Source: Litoreibacter halocynthiae (GTDB lineage Bacteria > Pseudomonadota > Alphaproteobacteria > Rhodobacterales > Rhodobacteraceae). From it: 64,000 nucleotides of DNA. The stretch is from NCBI RefSeq assembly GCF_004365635.1, contig NZ_SOBH01000001.1, forward strand, positions 372,001 to 436,000, written 5' to 3'. Shown here one piece after another: positions 56,366 to 64,000 of the stretch. The position numbers and the translations under genes were made by a program. A model generated the notes under the pieces. It made no database searches. It was given only the letters and a program-made list of their open reading frames with translations, and was not told the origin of the DNA. Every line of letters begins with the position of its first letter. The stretch's first letter is position 1.

Positions 56366-56806
56366 ATGCGCCAAATAGCTTTGTCGATGGCCCTACTTGC
56401 GAGTGTAGCCATGCCTGCATCTGCCGACCTGATCACCGTCAAATCCAGCAAGCCGGTGGCTGAAACCATGGATGCCTTGGAAGCCGCCGTGGGTAACGCA
56501 GGTGCGACCGTTTTCGCGCGTGTCGATCATCAAGCAGGGGCGACGGGTGTTGATTTGCAAATGCCGGCAGCTCAAGTTCTGATCTTCGGCAACCCCAAGC
56601 TTGGGACGCCCGCAATGAATGCGGATATCCGCGCGTCATTGTATTTGCCGCTGAAGATCGCTGTGCACGAGGCCAATGGTGGCTCTGTGTTGGTCTATGA
56701 GGATCCGGCAGATACGTTCGGTGACCTGAATATACCCGAGGACGCCCCGTTCGTGAAAACGATGCAGGGTGCATTGGGCAAGCTCACAGGAGCGGCTGTG
56801 AAGTAG
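56366..56806 (+). CDS. DUF302 family exported protein
   Basis: 146 residues from the ATG at 56366, preceded by AAAGGAG. Signal peptide ([21 protein letters not shown]) and a DUF302 domain: [53 protein letters not shown]. Periplasmic; function unknown. It lies on the opposite strand between hisF and hisA. Confidence 0.9.
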   Translation: MRQIALSMALLASVAMPASADLITVKSSKPVAETMDALEAAVGNAGATVFARVDHQAGATGVDLQMPAAQVLIFGNPKLGTPAMNADIRASLYLPLKIAVHEANGGSVLVYEDPADTFGDLNIPEDAPFVKTMQGALGKLTGAAVK

Positions 56807-56810
56807 CAGT

Positions 56811-57533
56811 TTAGGCTTTCAACAGGTCCAGCGCCTCTTTCAGGTCGATGGCTCCGTCATACAAGGCGCGACCCGAGATCGCGCCGTTCAACGGCGCCCC
56901 CGTGGCCTTGAGCGCGCGCAGATCGTCCAGCGAGGAGACGCCTCCGGATGCGATGACAGGAATGGAGACCGCATGGGCCAAGGCCGCTGTTGCCTCGACA
57001 TTCGGGCCCTGCATCGCGCCGTCGCGGTTGATGTCAGTATAGATCAAGGCTGCGACGCCCGCGTCCTCAAACTGCTGTGCCAACGCGGTGACCTCAATAT
57101 CGGTCTCTTCGGCCCACCCACGGGTGGCAACCATGCCATTGCGCGCATCCAGACCAATAGCCACTTGGCCGGGAAAGGCGCGGGCAGCCTCGCGTACTAA
57201 GTCGGGGTTTTCAACGGCCACGGTGCCAAGGATCACACGGGCGAGCCCCTTATCTAACCAGCGTTCAATTGTGGCCATGTCCCGAATGCCGCCGCCAAGC
57301 TGGGCGGGAACTTTGGTTTGCGCCAATATCGCGTCGACGGCTGCACCATTCACCGGCTCCCCGGCAAATGCGCCATTCAGGTCAACGAGATGAAGCCATT
57401 CGCAACCGGCCTCCACGAAGGCCATGGCTTGCGCGGCGGGATTGTCATTGAAGACCGTCGCTTGCTCCATTTCGCCTTTGTATAGACGTACACAATTGCC
57501 ATCTTTGAGGTCGATTGCGGGGTAAAGGATCAT
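56811..57533 (-). CDS. hisA: ProFAR isomerase (HisA)
   Basis: 240 residues. [20 protein letters not shown] with catalytic Asp8, and Asp near 130 in [27 protein letters not shown] phosphate site. It isomerises the aminoaldose ProFAR to the aminoketose PRFAR. Its 3' end converges on DUF302 gene with a four-base gap. Confidence 0.97.
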   Translation of the reverse strand: MILYPAIDLKDGNCVRLYKGEMEQATVFNDNPAAQAMAFVEAGCEWLHLVDLNGAFAGEPVNGAAVDAILAQTKVPAQLGGGIRDMATIERWLDKGLARVILGTVAVENPDLVREAARAFPGQVAIGLDARNGMVATRGWAEETDIEVTALAQQFEDAGVAALIYTDINRDGAMQGPNVEATAALAHAVSIPVIASGGVSSLDDLRALKATGAPLNGAISGRALYDGAIDLKEALDLLKA

Positions 57534-57651
57534 AGCGTCTCGCCTTCGTTTATTCCGGATTTGCGCGGTCTATTCCACATCCGCGCCCCAACGTCACGCT
57601 TGATTTGCGCCCTGATTTTCGCACCATGGTCGGCAGAACAGGGAGGAAATA

Positions 57652-58038
57652 ATGAAAACACTTAAATTCGCAGCTGCGTTTGTCGTTGCATTTGCAGGTC
57701 AGGCACTGGCTGATCCGGCAGAAGGCGTCTGGAAAACACAAGTGGATGACGGCGCTTATGCCCATGTCACCATGAAGAAATGCGGCTCTGCCGTGTGCGG
57801 CACCATCTCGCGGACGTTTAACGCGTCTGGTGAATACAAGTCACCAAATCTTGGCAAACAAATTGTGCGTTCCATGAAGCCGCTTGGCGGTGGCAAGTAC
57901 GAAGGCAAGGTTTGGCGCCCGTCCAATAACAAAATCTACTATGGCAAGATCGACCTCGGCGGCAGCAGCTTGAAACTCGCAGGTTGTATTGCTGGTGGTC
58001 TGCTGTGTTCCAAGCAGACTTGGACACGTATCAAGTAA
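57652..58038 (+). CDS. DUF2147 family exported protein
   Basis: 128 residues. Signal peptide (MKTLKFAAAFVVAFAGQALAD) and a DUF2147 domain: PAEGVWKTQVDDGAYAHVTM, CGSAVCGTISR, NNKIYYGKIDL, and LLCSKQTWTRIK. Ribosome site GGGAGG precedes the ATG. Periplasmic, function unknown. It lies on the opposite strand from the his genes. Confidence 0.92.
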   Translation: MKTLKFAAAFVVAFAGQALADPAEGVWKTQVDDGAYAHVTMKKCGSAVCGTISRTFNASGEYKSPNLGKQIVRSMKPLGGGKYEGKVWRPSNNKIYYGKIDLGGSSLKLAGCIAGGLLCSKQTWTRIK

Positions 58039-58061
58039 ACGGTTTTTACCAAAGTTGCCGA

Positions 58062-58090
58062 AGGTCGGGGAGGAATCTCCGGCCTTTTTT
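58062..58090 (+). terminator. Terminator after DUF2147 gene
   Basis: An imperfect hairpin (GGTCGGGGAG with CTCCGGCC, one bulge and one G-T pair) followed by six T residues, about 25 bases after the stop. Confidence 0.7.
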
Positions 58091-58172
58091 CGTGCCTAAT
58101 TCAGGAGTTGTTATCTTCTGCACCTGAAAGTCTCCAACAGGTCAACATGTGGCCTGATGTCAGGAGATTTCG

Positions 58173-58328
58173 ATGAAGTTGTGTTTTACATTGATATGTG
58201 TCGGATTCCTTGCGGCTGGCTGTTCGCCGGTCGCAGTTGCGATACCTCTGTCTGGGCCGGACGGGTGGATGCAAATACTATCAGACAGCAACGCCAAAGG
58301 AGTCCCGCTGCTGTTGATGAACTGGTAG
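58173..58328 (+). CDS. Small lipoprotein (51 aa)
   Basis: MKLCFTLICVGFLAAGCSPV continues to ILSDSNAKGVPLLLMNW and TAG. A lipobox LAAGC gives acylated Cys17, leaving a 35-residue mature peptide. A good ribosome site (CAGGAG) precedes the ATG by about 7 bases. It ends four bases before the convergent hisH stop. No family recognised; support is the signal peptide, ribosome site and placement. Confidence 0.62.
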   Translation: MKLCFTLICVGFLAAGCSPVAVAIPLSGPDGWMQILSDSNAKGVPLLLMNW

Positions 58329-58332
58329 TCGC

Positions 58333-58983
58333 TTACGGTTTCCAGTTCAGGAAGTTGGCGATCATCCGAAGGCCTGTCTGCTGGCTCTTTTCAGGGTGGA
58401 ACTGCATTCCAATCATATTGTCGCGGCCAACAACGGCGGTAATATCTCCCCCGTAATCCACATGCGCCAACCGATGGGCCGGATCAGTGACACGAAAGCT
58501 GTAGGAGTGGACGAAATAGGCGTGGTCGCCGGTATTTATGCCGTCCAGTACGGGATGCTTGGGGTTGGAGCCATCTAAAACCAAGTCATTCCATCCCATA
58601 TGCGGGACCTTCAGCGACGGGTCGGCCGGGGTGATTTTGGCGATTTCGCCTTCGATCCAGTCAAACCCTTTGGTGTCTTCATATTCGCGACCCCAGCTCG
58701 CCATCATTTGCATTCCGACGCAAATGCCCATGAACGGGCGGCCCTTGACTATGACCGACGCAACGATCGCCTCGAACAAGGCCGCGCGGTCACGGGTGAG
58801 GGCATTCCGGCAGGCGGGGAAGGCTCCATCACCGGGCAACACGATCCGGTCCGCCCGCACAACATCTTCGGGCTTGGACGACACGATGACGTCACCGCCA
58901 CCGACATCCGCAGACATGCGTTGAAAGGATTTTTCTGCGGAGTGCAGATTGCCACTGTCATAGTCGACGAGAACGGTCAGCAT
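58333..58983 (-). CDS. hisH: Imidazole glycerol phosphate synthase glutaminase subunit
   Basis: 216 residues. Class I glutamine amidotransferase: the oxyanion strand (IVLPGDGAFPACRNAL), nucleophile Cys in FMGICVGMQMMASWG and the His-Glu pair in IGMQFHPEKSQ. It supplies ammonia to HisF. Separated from hisA by two plus-strand genes. Confidence 0.96.
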   Translation of the reverse strand: MLTVLVDYDSGNLHSAEKSFQRMSADVGGGDVIVSSKPEDVVRADRIVLPGDGAFPACRNALTRDRAALFEAIVASVIVKGRPFMGICVGMQMMASWGREYEDTKGFDWIEGEIAKITPADPSLKVPHMGWNDLVLDGSNPKHPVLDGINTGDHAYFVHSYSFRVTDPAHRLAHVDYGGDITAVVGRDNMIGMQFHPEKSQQTGLRMIANFLNWKP

Positions 58984-59034
58984 GGGGATGCTCCGATAAG
59001 GATCAAAAGGCTTTGGCGGTACGGTGTTGCGCCA

Positions 59035-59622
59035 TCAAAGTGTGCCCTTGGTGGACGGTATGGCGTCGGATTTGCGCGGATCGGTCTCGAGCGCATCGCG
59101 CAACGCGCGCGCCACAGCTTTGAACGCCGCTTCCACGATGTGATGGCTGTTGAAGCCATGCAGCCGGTCAATGTGGAGCGTAATGCCACCATGGGTTGAA
59201 AACGCCTGAAAGAACTCGCGCACCAGTTCGGTATCGAAAGCGCCGATCTTCTGGGTCGGAATGTCCAGGTTACAGATCAGGAATGGGCGGGCGGATAAGT
59301 CCAATGCGCAGCGCACCTGAGCATCGTCCATCGCAAGGTGACATTCGCCGTACCGGCGGATACCACGCTTGTCGCCCAATGCCTCAGCCAGTGCCTGACC
59401 CAGTGCAATCCCCGTGTCCTCGACGGTGTGGTGGTCGTCGATATGCAGGTCACCCTTGGCGCGGATTTTCATGTCGATCAGCGCGTGGCGGGCCAGTTGG
59501 TCCAGCATATGGTCAAAGAAGCCCACACCGGTCTGGTTGTCATATACGCCAGAGCCATCAAGATTGATCTCGACAGAGATATTCGTCTCAGCCGTGCTAC
59601 GAGTGATTTTAGCGGACCGCAT
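59035..59622 (-). CDS. hisB: Imidazoleglycerol-phosphate dehydratase
   Basis: 195 residues, the normal single-domain His[67 protein letters not shown] contain the two HHxxE-type manganese clusters. First gene of the histidine cluster on the minus strand, 51 bases before hisH. Confidence 0.97.
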   Translation of the reverse strand: MRSAKITRSTAETNISVEINLDGSGVYDNQTGVGFFDHMLDQLARHALIDMKIRAKGDLHIDDHHTVEDTGIALGQALAEALGDKRGIRRYGECHLAMDDAQVRCALDLSARPFLICNLDIPTQKIGAFDTELVREFFQAFSTHGGITLHIDRLHGFNSHHIVEAAFKAVARALRDALETDPRKSDAIPSTKGTL

Positions 59623-59879
59623 GGGGTTCTCCTTCAGGCAACTGGCTGCCTTATACGCAGGGCGGTCGAGCAGGCCAAGGGGGGGCGCAGGCTGCGAGCA
59701 GGCAGATGTCGCGAAAATGCTGTGCCGCCGCCGACAACGGGACGCCGCAGATGTAGCGAGCTACTTGAAAAGGAACTCTGGGTCTGAGGGCTAAACCGCA
59801 AAATTTCCCGCACTTCGCCACATTTCCAACATCTCCAGACGATTGATCCAGAACAGGTTTTAGGAAGAGGCATGCCTGT

Positions 59880-61526
59880 ATGGCTGCGTTGACAGCAAAC
59901 ACATCCGCCAGCGCCGTTGCAATGGCGTCGGAGATTTTGGGCGCGGGGTTTACGATAAACTCTGCGACCTATTCTGGTGCGACTGGGTCTTCCGCGATCT
60001 ACACTGACGGCGGCACCACGAACCCGGGCGTTCTGCCTTCTGACACGGGTGTCATATTTTCTACGGGGAATGTATCGACCTTTGCCAATGCTTCGGGTGC
60101 AAACAACACAGGTGGGGGCACGACGGCGGACACCGCTGGCATAGACGGAAACGCGGCTTTTAATGCTGCGGCAGGTCAATCCACTTTTGACGCATCATTT
60201 CTGGAGATTAACTTCACTCCGGAGCCCGGGCAAACATCAATCAATATAGAATTTCGTTTCTATTCAGAGGAATACAACGAATACGTCTACTCGAACTTCA
60301 ATGATATTGCGTTGGTTCAGCTGAATGGTGTGACCCAGCCGATATCGGTCGGATCCGGCGAGATTTCAGTAAATGGCATCAACGATGCTGGCACCTATAA
60401 CCCGTCGAACGGAAACCAGAACAACGACCCGAACCCGGGCAACGGCCAATTCGATAGTGCAAACCCCAACCTGTACGTCAATAATTCGGGTGGCGCTTAC
60501 GCAACCGAGATGGACGGCTTCACGGTAACCCTGTCGCTCGATATTCCCGTCACGCCCGGTGTGGCGCAGACCTTGATGATCGGCATCGCGGATGTCGGAG
60601 ACTCGTCCTATGATAGTGCTATCGTCATCGCATCAAACAATGTGCCCGGCGCGACGGACACAGATCCGATTGCCACAGATGATACAGGAATCGAGACATG
60701 GGGTAGCAATCCCAAGACAGTCGATATTCTGGCAAATGATACTGATCCAACTTCACAGGCGCTGACAATCACGCAAATCAACGGTGTGAACGTGGTTTCC
60801 GGCCAGACGGTGACGCTGCCATCAGGGCAGGCGATTACACTGAACCCGAACGGGACGATTACGCTTGTGAACACGGGCGGTCAGACCGGTTTAACTTCGT
60901 TCAGCTACACGGTGGCCGATACAGACGGAAACACCGACAGCGCATTCGTGACCTTCGACGCTTCCCCCATCTGTTATTGTGATGGGACGCTGATCGAGAC
61001 ACCAAATGGACCGCGGGCGGTGGAGACACTTCGAAGCGGTGACCTAGTGCTGACCCGGGATGAGGGCCCGCAACCCATCCGGTGGATCAGCAGTCGTGAT
61101 ATGTACGCCAGTGCGCGACATGCACCTATCGAAATTGCAGCTGGTGTTATGGAGAACAGGTTGCCGCTTCGAGTGTCGCCGCAACACCGGATTGTGCGCG
61201 CTGGCTCTTTGGCGCAGCTCTACTTCGGTCAGGAGGAGGTTCTCGTCGCCGCGCGGCATTTGGTGGACGGCGTAAATGTGCGTCAGTTGGCCAGTGGGCG
61301 CGTGAGTTACTATCATCTGATGTTTGATCGCCACCAAATCATCACGGCCAACGGAATCGCCAGCGAAAGCTATCAGCCCGGTGATTTCAGTTTGCCTGGC
61401 TTGCATGACGCAGCCCGCGAAGAAATGTTCGCAGTTTTCCCTGAGCTACGCTCGAATCCGGCGCAGTACGGGCAATCGGCACGTCAAAGTATTTCCGGAA
61501 CGCTGGCGCATGTTTTGGCCGCGTAA
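59880..61526 (+). CDS. Choice-of-anchor L / Hint-domain surface protein
   Basis: 548 residues. N-terminal choice-of-anchor-L domain (about 15-265: FLEINFTPEPGQTSINIEFRFYSEEYNEYVYSNFNDIALVQ), an Ig/cadherin-like segment (about 266-360: DILANDTDPTSQALTITQ) and a C-terminal Hint module (about 365-510) beginning at Cys365 (CYCDGTLIETPNGPRAVETL) with GDLVLTRDEGPQPIRWI. It lacks a classical N-terminal signal peptide and may be a type I secreted protein. Hint domains can cleave or cross-link. Confidence 0.85.
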   Translation: MAALTANTSASAVAMASEILGAGFTINSATYSGATGSSAIYTDGGTTNPGVLPSDTGVIFSTGNVSTFANASGANNTGGGTTADTAGIDGNAAFNAAAGQSTFDASFLEINFTPEPGQTSINIEFRFYSEEYNEYVYSNFNDIALVQLNGVTQPISVGSGEISVNGINDAGTYNPSNGNQNNDPNPGNGQFDSANPNLYVNNSGGAYATEMDGFTVTLSLDIPVTPGVAQTLMIGIADVGDSSYDSAIVIASNNVPGATDTDPIATDDTGIETWGSNPKTVDILANDTDPTSQALTITQINGVNVVSGQTVTLPSGQAITLNPNGTITLVNTGGQTGLTSFSYTVADTDGNTDSAFVTFDASPICYCDGTLIETPNGPRAVETLRSGDLVLTRDEGPQPIRWISSRDMYASARHAPIEIAAGVMENRLPLRVSPQHRIVRAGSLAQLYFGQEEVLVAARHLVDGVNVRQLASGRVSYYHLMFDRHQIITANGIASESYQPGDFSLPGLHDAAREEMFAVFPELRSNPAQYGQSARQSISGTLAHVLAA

Positions 61527-61551
61527 ACGCACCAAATACCCCAGAAAGCAG

Positions 61552-61581
61552 AAAAGCCTCGGCGTGAGCCAAGGCTTTTTC
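61552..61581. terminator. Terminator between Hint-domain gene and tRNA-Gly
   Basis: An inverted repeat (AAAAGCCTCGGC with GCCAAGGCTTTTT, one mismatch) flanked by A and T runs, usable from both directions. Confidence 0.75.
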
Positions 61582-61592
61582 TTGAGACCAAT

Positions 61593-61667
61593 TGGAGCGG
61601 GCGAAGAGATTCGAACTCTCGACCCTAACCTTGGCAAGGTTATGCTCTACCCCTGAGCTACGCCCGC
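61593..61667 (-). tRNA. tRNA-Gly (anticodon GCC)
   Basis: 75 bases including an encoded CCA. Acceptor stem GCGGGCG (5') pairs with CGCCCGC, D-stem and loop GCTC...GAGC, anticodon loop with GCC, and T-arm GAGAGTTCGAATCTCTT are all canonical. Confidence 0.97.
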
Positions 61668-61746
61668 ATCCGTTGGTGAGCCGTGATTTAGCGACGGTGC
61701 GCGTGGGCTGCAAGAGAGAAATTCAGACCAAGCGCAAAAAATATTA

Positions 61747-62058
61747 TCATAGATCGATGCTGCCATCCGGATTGACCTTGGGTTCGGCGTCAGGATCGTC
61801 TTCTGTCTTGGGTTTTTTACGGATGAGTATATCGCCGTTTGGCAGGACCTCTGGGGCTTCATAGGCATTCAGGTCAGACATTTTGTCGGCCAATTGCTCC
61901 ATCAAGGGCATCATGTCGTCTGCGAAGCCCTCAAACAGCTCTCTGAAGTTCTCGGCCAACGGCGCGAGGTCACCTAACCCGAATGGAGGCGACTTCTCTT
62001 GGGCCGCCGCGGGAAGCGATGAAAGTGCCAGACTGCATATCAATAAAAGCTGTTTCAT
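61747..62058 (-). CDS. Exported protein of unknown function
   Basis: 103 residues from the ATG at 62058 (MKQLLLICSLALSSLPAAAQ). Cleavable signal peptide; the mature part is acidic and helical (NFRELFEGFADDMMPLMEQLADKM) and ends in a Pro/Asp-rich tail with DGDILIRKK-like and PKVNPDGSIDL. I do not recognise a family. It likely follows the nuclease-like gene upstream in the same direction. Confidence 0.72.
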   Translation of the reverse strand: MKQLLLICSLALSSLPAAAQEKSPPFGLGDLAPLAENFRELFEGFADDMMPLMEQLADKMSDLNAYEAPEVLPNGDILIRKKPKTEDDPDAEPKVNPDGSIDL

Positions 62059-62096
62059 CCCCCGAATATGGGGGCAATCCCGCAACAATTCAAACC

Positions 62097-63107
62097 CTAG
62101 AGATCAATGTCCAGCGTGACCGGAAAATGGTCCGAAGCGATAAGCAACGCTTCTCGCAGTTCTGGCGCGTTCCAGCATTCGGGATCATCAAACGGATGCC
62201 AGATATGCCATTTTGGTGACTTGGCAGCCAAATCAGACGACACCATGATGTAGTCCAGCATGGCATTCAGATAGCGCTTCTCTGGCCGCACATAGAAGCG
62301 CGACGTGGTTGGGCGCGCACCGAAAGGGTGGGTCATGATCTCCTGTGCGTGCGGGTCAAACAGCGTTTGCCTCGGGTCGTCGGATTGGCCCAATACAATC
62401 TCCACACCCGAACGCCCAAACAGCTTCTCGTAGCCGTCCAATCCGGGGCCGTCGTTGAAGTCGCCCAGAACAATCACCGAGTCACCAGCCGTCAGATGCT
62501 CGGTCACCCGCGCGCGCAACCATATACATTGCGCCAATTGCTTGCGCCGGTTCGCGATGGATATGCGCATGGCATCCGCTTCGTTTCGTGCCCCGTGCGG
62601 CGCCTTTGACTTCAAATGCGCGCCGATCAACCGAAGCTCGGCGCCACTCTTGGTGGTAAACGCGACTTCCAGTGGAGGCTTGGAGAACACCACGTCATCC
62701 ATTTTTGCATCAATATCGAGATCCATCCGGAACGTGTTGTCAAAATGCGGAGCAGCCTCGCTTTGTCGCGGGTCATGGACCGCGCTTACGACGTTCGGAT
62801 CATAGAGCAGGGCGATTTCCTGCTGGGTGTCGTTGTCGTAGCCGATTAGCGCTTTCGTGGTGCGCAGTCCAAAATGCTCAGCAAAGTTTTCCAGCGCAAC
62901 GCGACCCGAACGGCTAGGCGACGTGTCGGGGGCCTCGATCACCATAATCGCGTCAGCGTCGATTGATTGAAACACAAGCCCTAGCGCCTGTGCTTGCATG
63001 GCTTTGGTGACGTTGTAGCGCGACGACCATGTGCCGTCCTGGATCAGGTTGTTTGCGTCGTCGAACAGATAGGTGAACCATTCGACGTTATAGGTTGCAA
63101 TCCTCAT
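62097..63107 (-). CDS. Endonuclease/exonuclease/phosphatase family protein
   Basis: 336 residues from the ATG at 63107 (MRIATYNVEWFTYLFDD). DNase I-like fold: Asn7 in YNVEWF, the catalytic Glu in MVIEAPDTSPSRSGR, GAHLKSKAPHG, VLGDFNDGPGLDGYEKL and the terminal ASDHFPVTLDI His. Cytosolic; substrate could be DNA or phospholipid/inositol phosphates. Start overlaps the TerB-DnaJ stop by 4 bases. Confidence 0.9.
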   Translation of the reverse strand: MRIATYNVEWFTYLFDDANNLIQDGTWSSRYNVTKAMQAQALGLVFQSIDADAIMVIEAPDTSPSRSGRVALENFAEHFGLRTTKALIGYDNDTQQEIALLYDPNVVSAVHDPRQSEAAPHFDNTFRMDLDIDAKMDDVVFSKPPLEVAFTTKSGAELRLIGAHLKSKAPHGARNEADAMRISIANRRKQLAQCIWLRARVTEHLTAGDSVIVLGDFNDGPGLDGYEKLFGRSGVEIVLGQSDDPRQTLFDPHAQEIMTHPFGARPTTSRFYVRPEKRYLNAMLDYIMVSSDLAAKSPKWHIWHPFDDPECWNAPELREALLIASDHFPVTLDIDL

Positions 63108-63793
63108 GCAACAGGCTCGCGCTCTGCCAAAATTTCGGCCCACGCGGCGTTGATGCGGATAAGGCGTTTTTCCGCCATCTTAACCGCTTCATGGGGCACC
63201 CCTCGTGCGGCCATCACATCCGGGTGGGTGTCCTTGACCAGTTGCCGCCAGCGCTTGCGGACGTCCTCCAAGGCCATTTCCGGCGTCGCCTCCAGCACTG
63301 CGTAGGGGTCGGGCGTCGCATCAGCCACAAACCGCGCCCGTAGGCAGCGGAATTCCGGCTCGGTAATCTTGAATATGGCCGCCACACTCAGCAAAAACTC
63401 GTCTTCCAACGGGTGGTAGCTGCCATCCGCGACGGCGATGTGGAACAGACCTTCCATCAAATCATACAAGGTCGAGTGATTGTCCTCGAACATCGTCGCA
63501 ATCTTGCGGGCGTAATCGTCAAATCCCGCCACGTCCTGACGCGCCAGATTGAAAAGCTTGGCGGCCTGTGCCTCGTCCTCTGGTGCAATTGTGAACACTT
63601 CGCGAAAGGCTGCAACTTCGTCGCGTGTGACGCGACCGTCGGCCTTTGCCATTTTGGCCCCAAGTGCAATCACCGCAATGGTAAATCCCACGCGCCGTTC
63701 GGGCGGGGTTCGAAGATGCGCGAAAACATCCGAGAGGCTTTCACCAGCGGCTAGCGCCGAGAGCGCGTTTGATATGCGGGTCCAAACTGACAT
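63104..63793 (-). CDS. TerB-DnaJ (DjlA-like) protein
   Basis: 229 residues from the ATG at 63793 (MSVWTRISNALSALAAG); TTG 63799 in frame is less likely. A TerB-like helical domain (about 30-150, with MAKADGRVTRDEVAAFREVF and HIAVADGSYHPLEDEFL) precedes a C-terminal J domain with the HPD motif (KDTHPDVMAARGVP). No membrane anchor, unlike DjlA. Coupled to the nuclease-like gene by ATGA overlap. Confidence 0.9.
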   Translation of the reverse strand: MSVWTRISNALSALAAGESLSDVFAHLRTPPERRVGFTIAVIALGAKMAKADGRVTRDEVAAFREVFTIAPEDEAQAAKLFNLARQDVAGFDDYARKIATMFEDNHSTLYDLMEGLFHIAVADGSYHPLEDEFLLSVAAIFKITEPEFRCLRARFVADATPDPYAVLEATPEMALEDVRKRWRQLVKDTHPDVMAARGVPHEAVKMAEKRLIRINAAWAEILAEREPVA

Positions 63794-63825
63794 GGGCAAT
63801 AGGCTAAACTATTCGGTTCAGCTTG

Positions 63826-64000
63826 TCAGACAAATTTCTGCATCAGCACAAGGTCGATGAAGCGCCCGAATTTATAGCCCGCCTGAGGGATCAGCCCCAC
63901 TTTCTCAAACCCCAACTTGCCATGAAATGCGATTGCCGGCGCGTTCTCTGCGGAGATGCCTGCGATCAGGCTGTGAATGTCAGCGCCACCTGCGTGATCG
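63826..64000 (-). CDS. GNAT family N-acetyltransferase (partial)
   Basis: Only the last 57 residues are in the window; the gene continues past the right edge. The C-terminal GNAT pattern is clear: ISAENAPAIAFHGKLGFEKVG, then YKFGRFIDLVLMQK and a stop at 63826. Similar to phosphinothricin-type acetyltransferases. Substrate unknown. Confidence 0.8.
   Translation of the reverse strand, partial: DHAGGADIHSLIAGISAENAPAIAFHGKLGFEKVGLIPQAGYKFGRFIDLVLMQKFV

Overview
The window looks like chromosomal DNA of a marine alphaproteobacterium of the Rhodobacteraceae (Roseobacter group). The gene families, the protein sequences, the GC-rich codon use and the abundance of TRAP transporters, Hint-domain proteins and DUF1127-type small proteins all fit. 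I see no phage, plasmid, insertion sequence or CRISPR array. Most of the window is ordinary core genome. The accessory interest lies in about 27-53 kb.

Layout. 1-2.4 kb: a minus-strand tellurite/toxic-anion set (TelA fragment, XpaC-like protein, a 26-residue peptide, TerC). 2.4-12 kb: housekeeping genes (rluB, tadA, gatCA, an AmpD-type amidase, RNase P RNA, gamma-glutamyltransferase, rpmG, a Bax-inhibitor-1 protein, an Lrp regulator) mixed with small lipoproteins. 12-27 kb: regulators, a quinone oxidoreductase, an inositol-monophosphatase-family enzyme, two purine deaminases, mgtE, a large EP-repeat membrane protein carrying 21 perfect copies of a DNA hexamer, an O-acetylhomoserine sulfhydrylase, rlmB and a tRNA-Tyr with odd core bases.

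27-31.3 kb holds a LysR-controlled DoxX / FMN reductase / pirin operon plus an MliC-like protein and a second pirin, probably for quinone or electrophile stress. 31.4-33.1 kb is an acetolactate-synthase-like TPP enzyme. 33.1-43.4 kb is the main catabolic cluster. Ten minus-strand genes run from a MBL-fold protein through an aromatic FAD hydroxylase, DUF2783, a complete DctPQM TRAP transporter and a VOC protein to hmgA-maiA-fahA, with a divergent MarR gene and two matching candidate operators. It reads as uptake of an aromatic acid, ring hydroxylation to homogentisate, and cleavage to fumarate plus acetoacetate. Next to it a 3-hydroxybutyrate-dehydrogenase remnant overlaps a CoA-transferase gene that could activate the acetoacetate.

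45.6-53 kb is a second catabolic island: an IclR regulator with a good operator, a fused TRAP permease, a Tat-type TAXI binding protein, a signal-less sulfatase-superfamily hydrolase and a SulP anion transporter. The most economical reading is import of an organosulfate (or phosphonate) ester, cytoplasmic hydrolysis and sulfate export. A 573-base stretch without genes follows. 53.5-59.6 kb carries a glycosyltransferase-like protein and the histidine genes hisB, hisH, hisA, hisF and hisE on the minus strand, interrupted by three plus-strand genes for small exported proteins. The window ends with a choice-of-anchor-L/Hint surface protein, tRNA-Gly(GCC), an endonuclease/exonuclease/phosphatase protein, a TerB-DnaJ protein and the end of a GNAT acetyltransferase gene.
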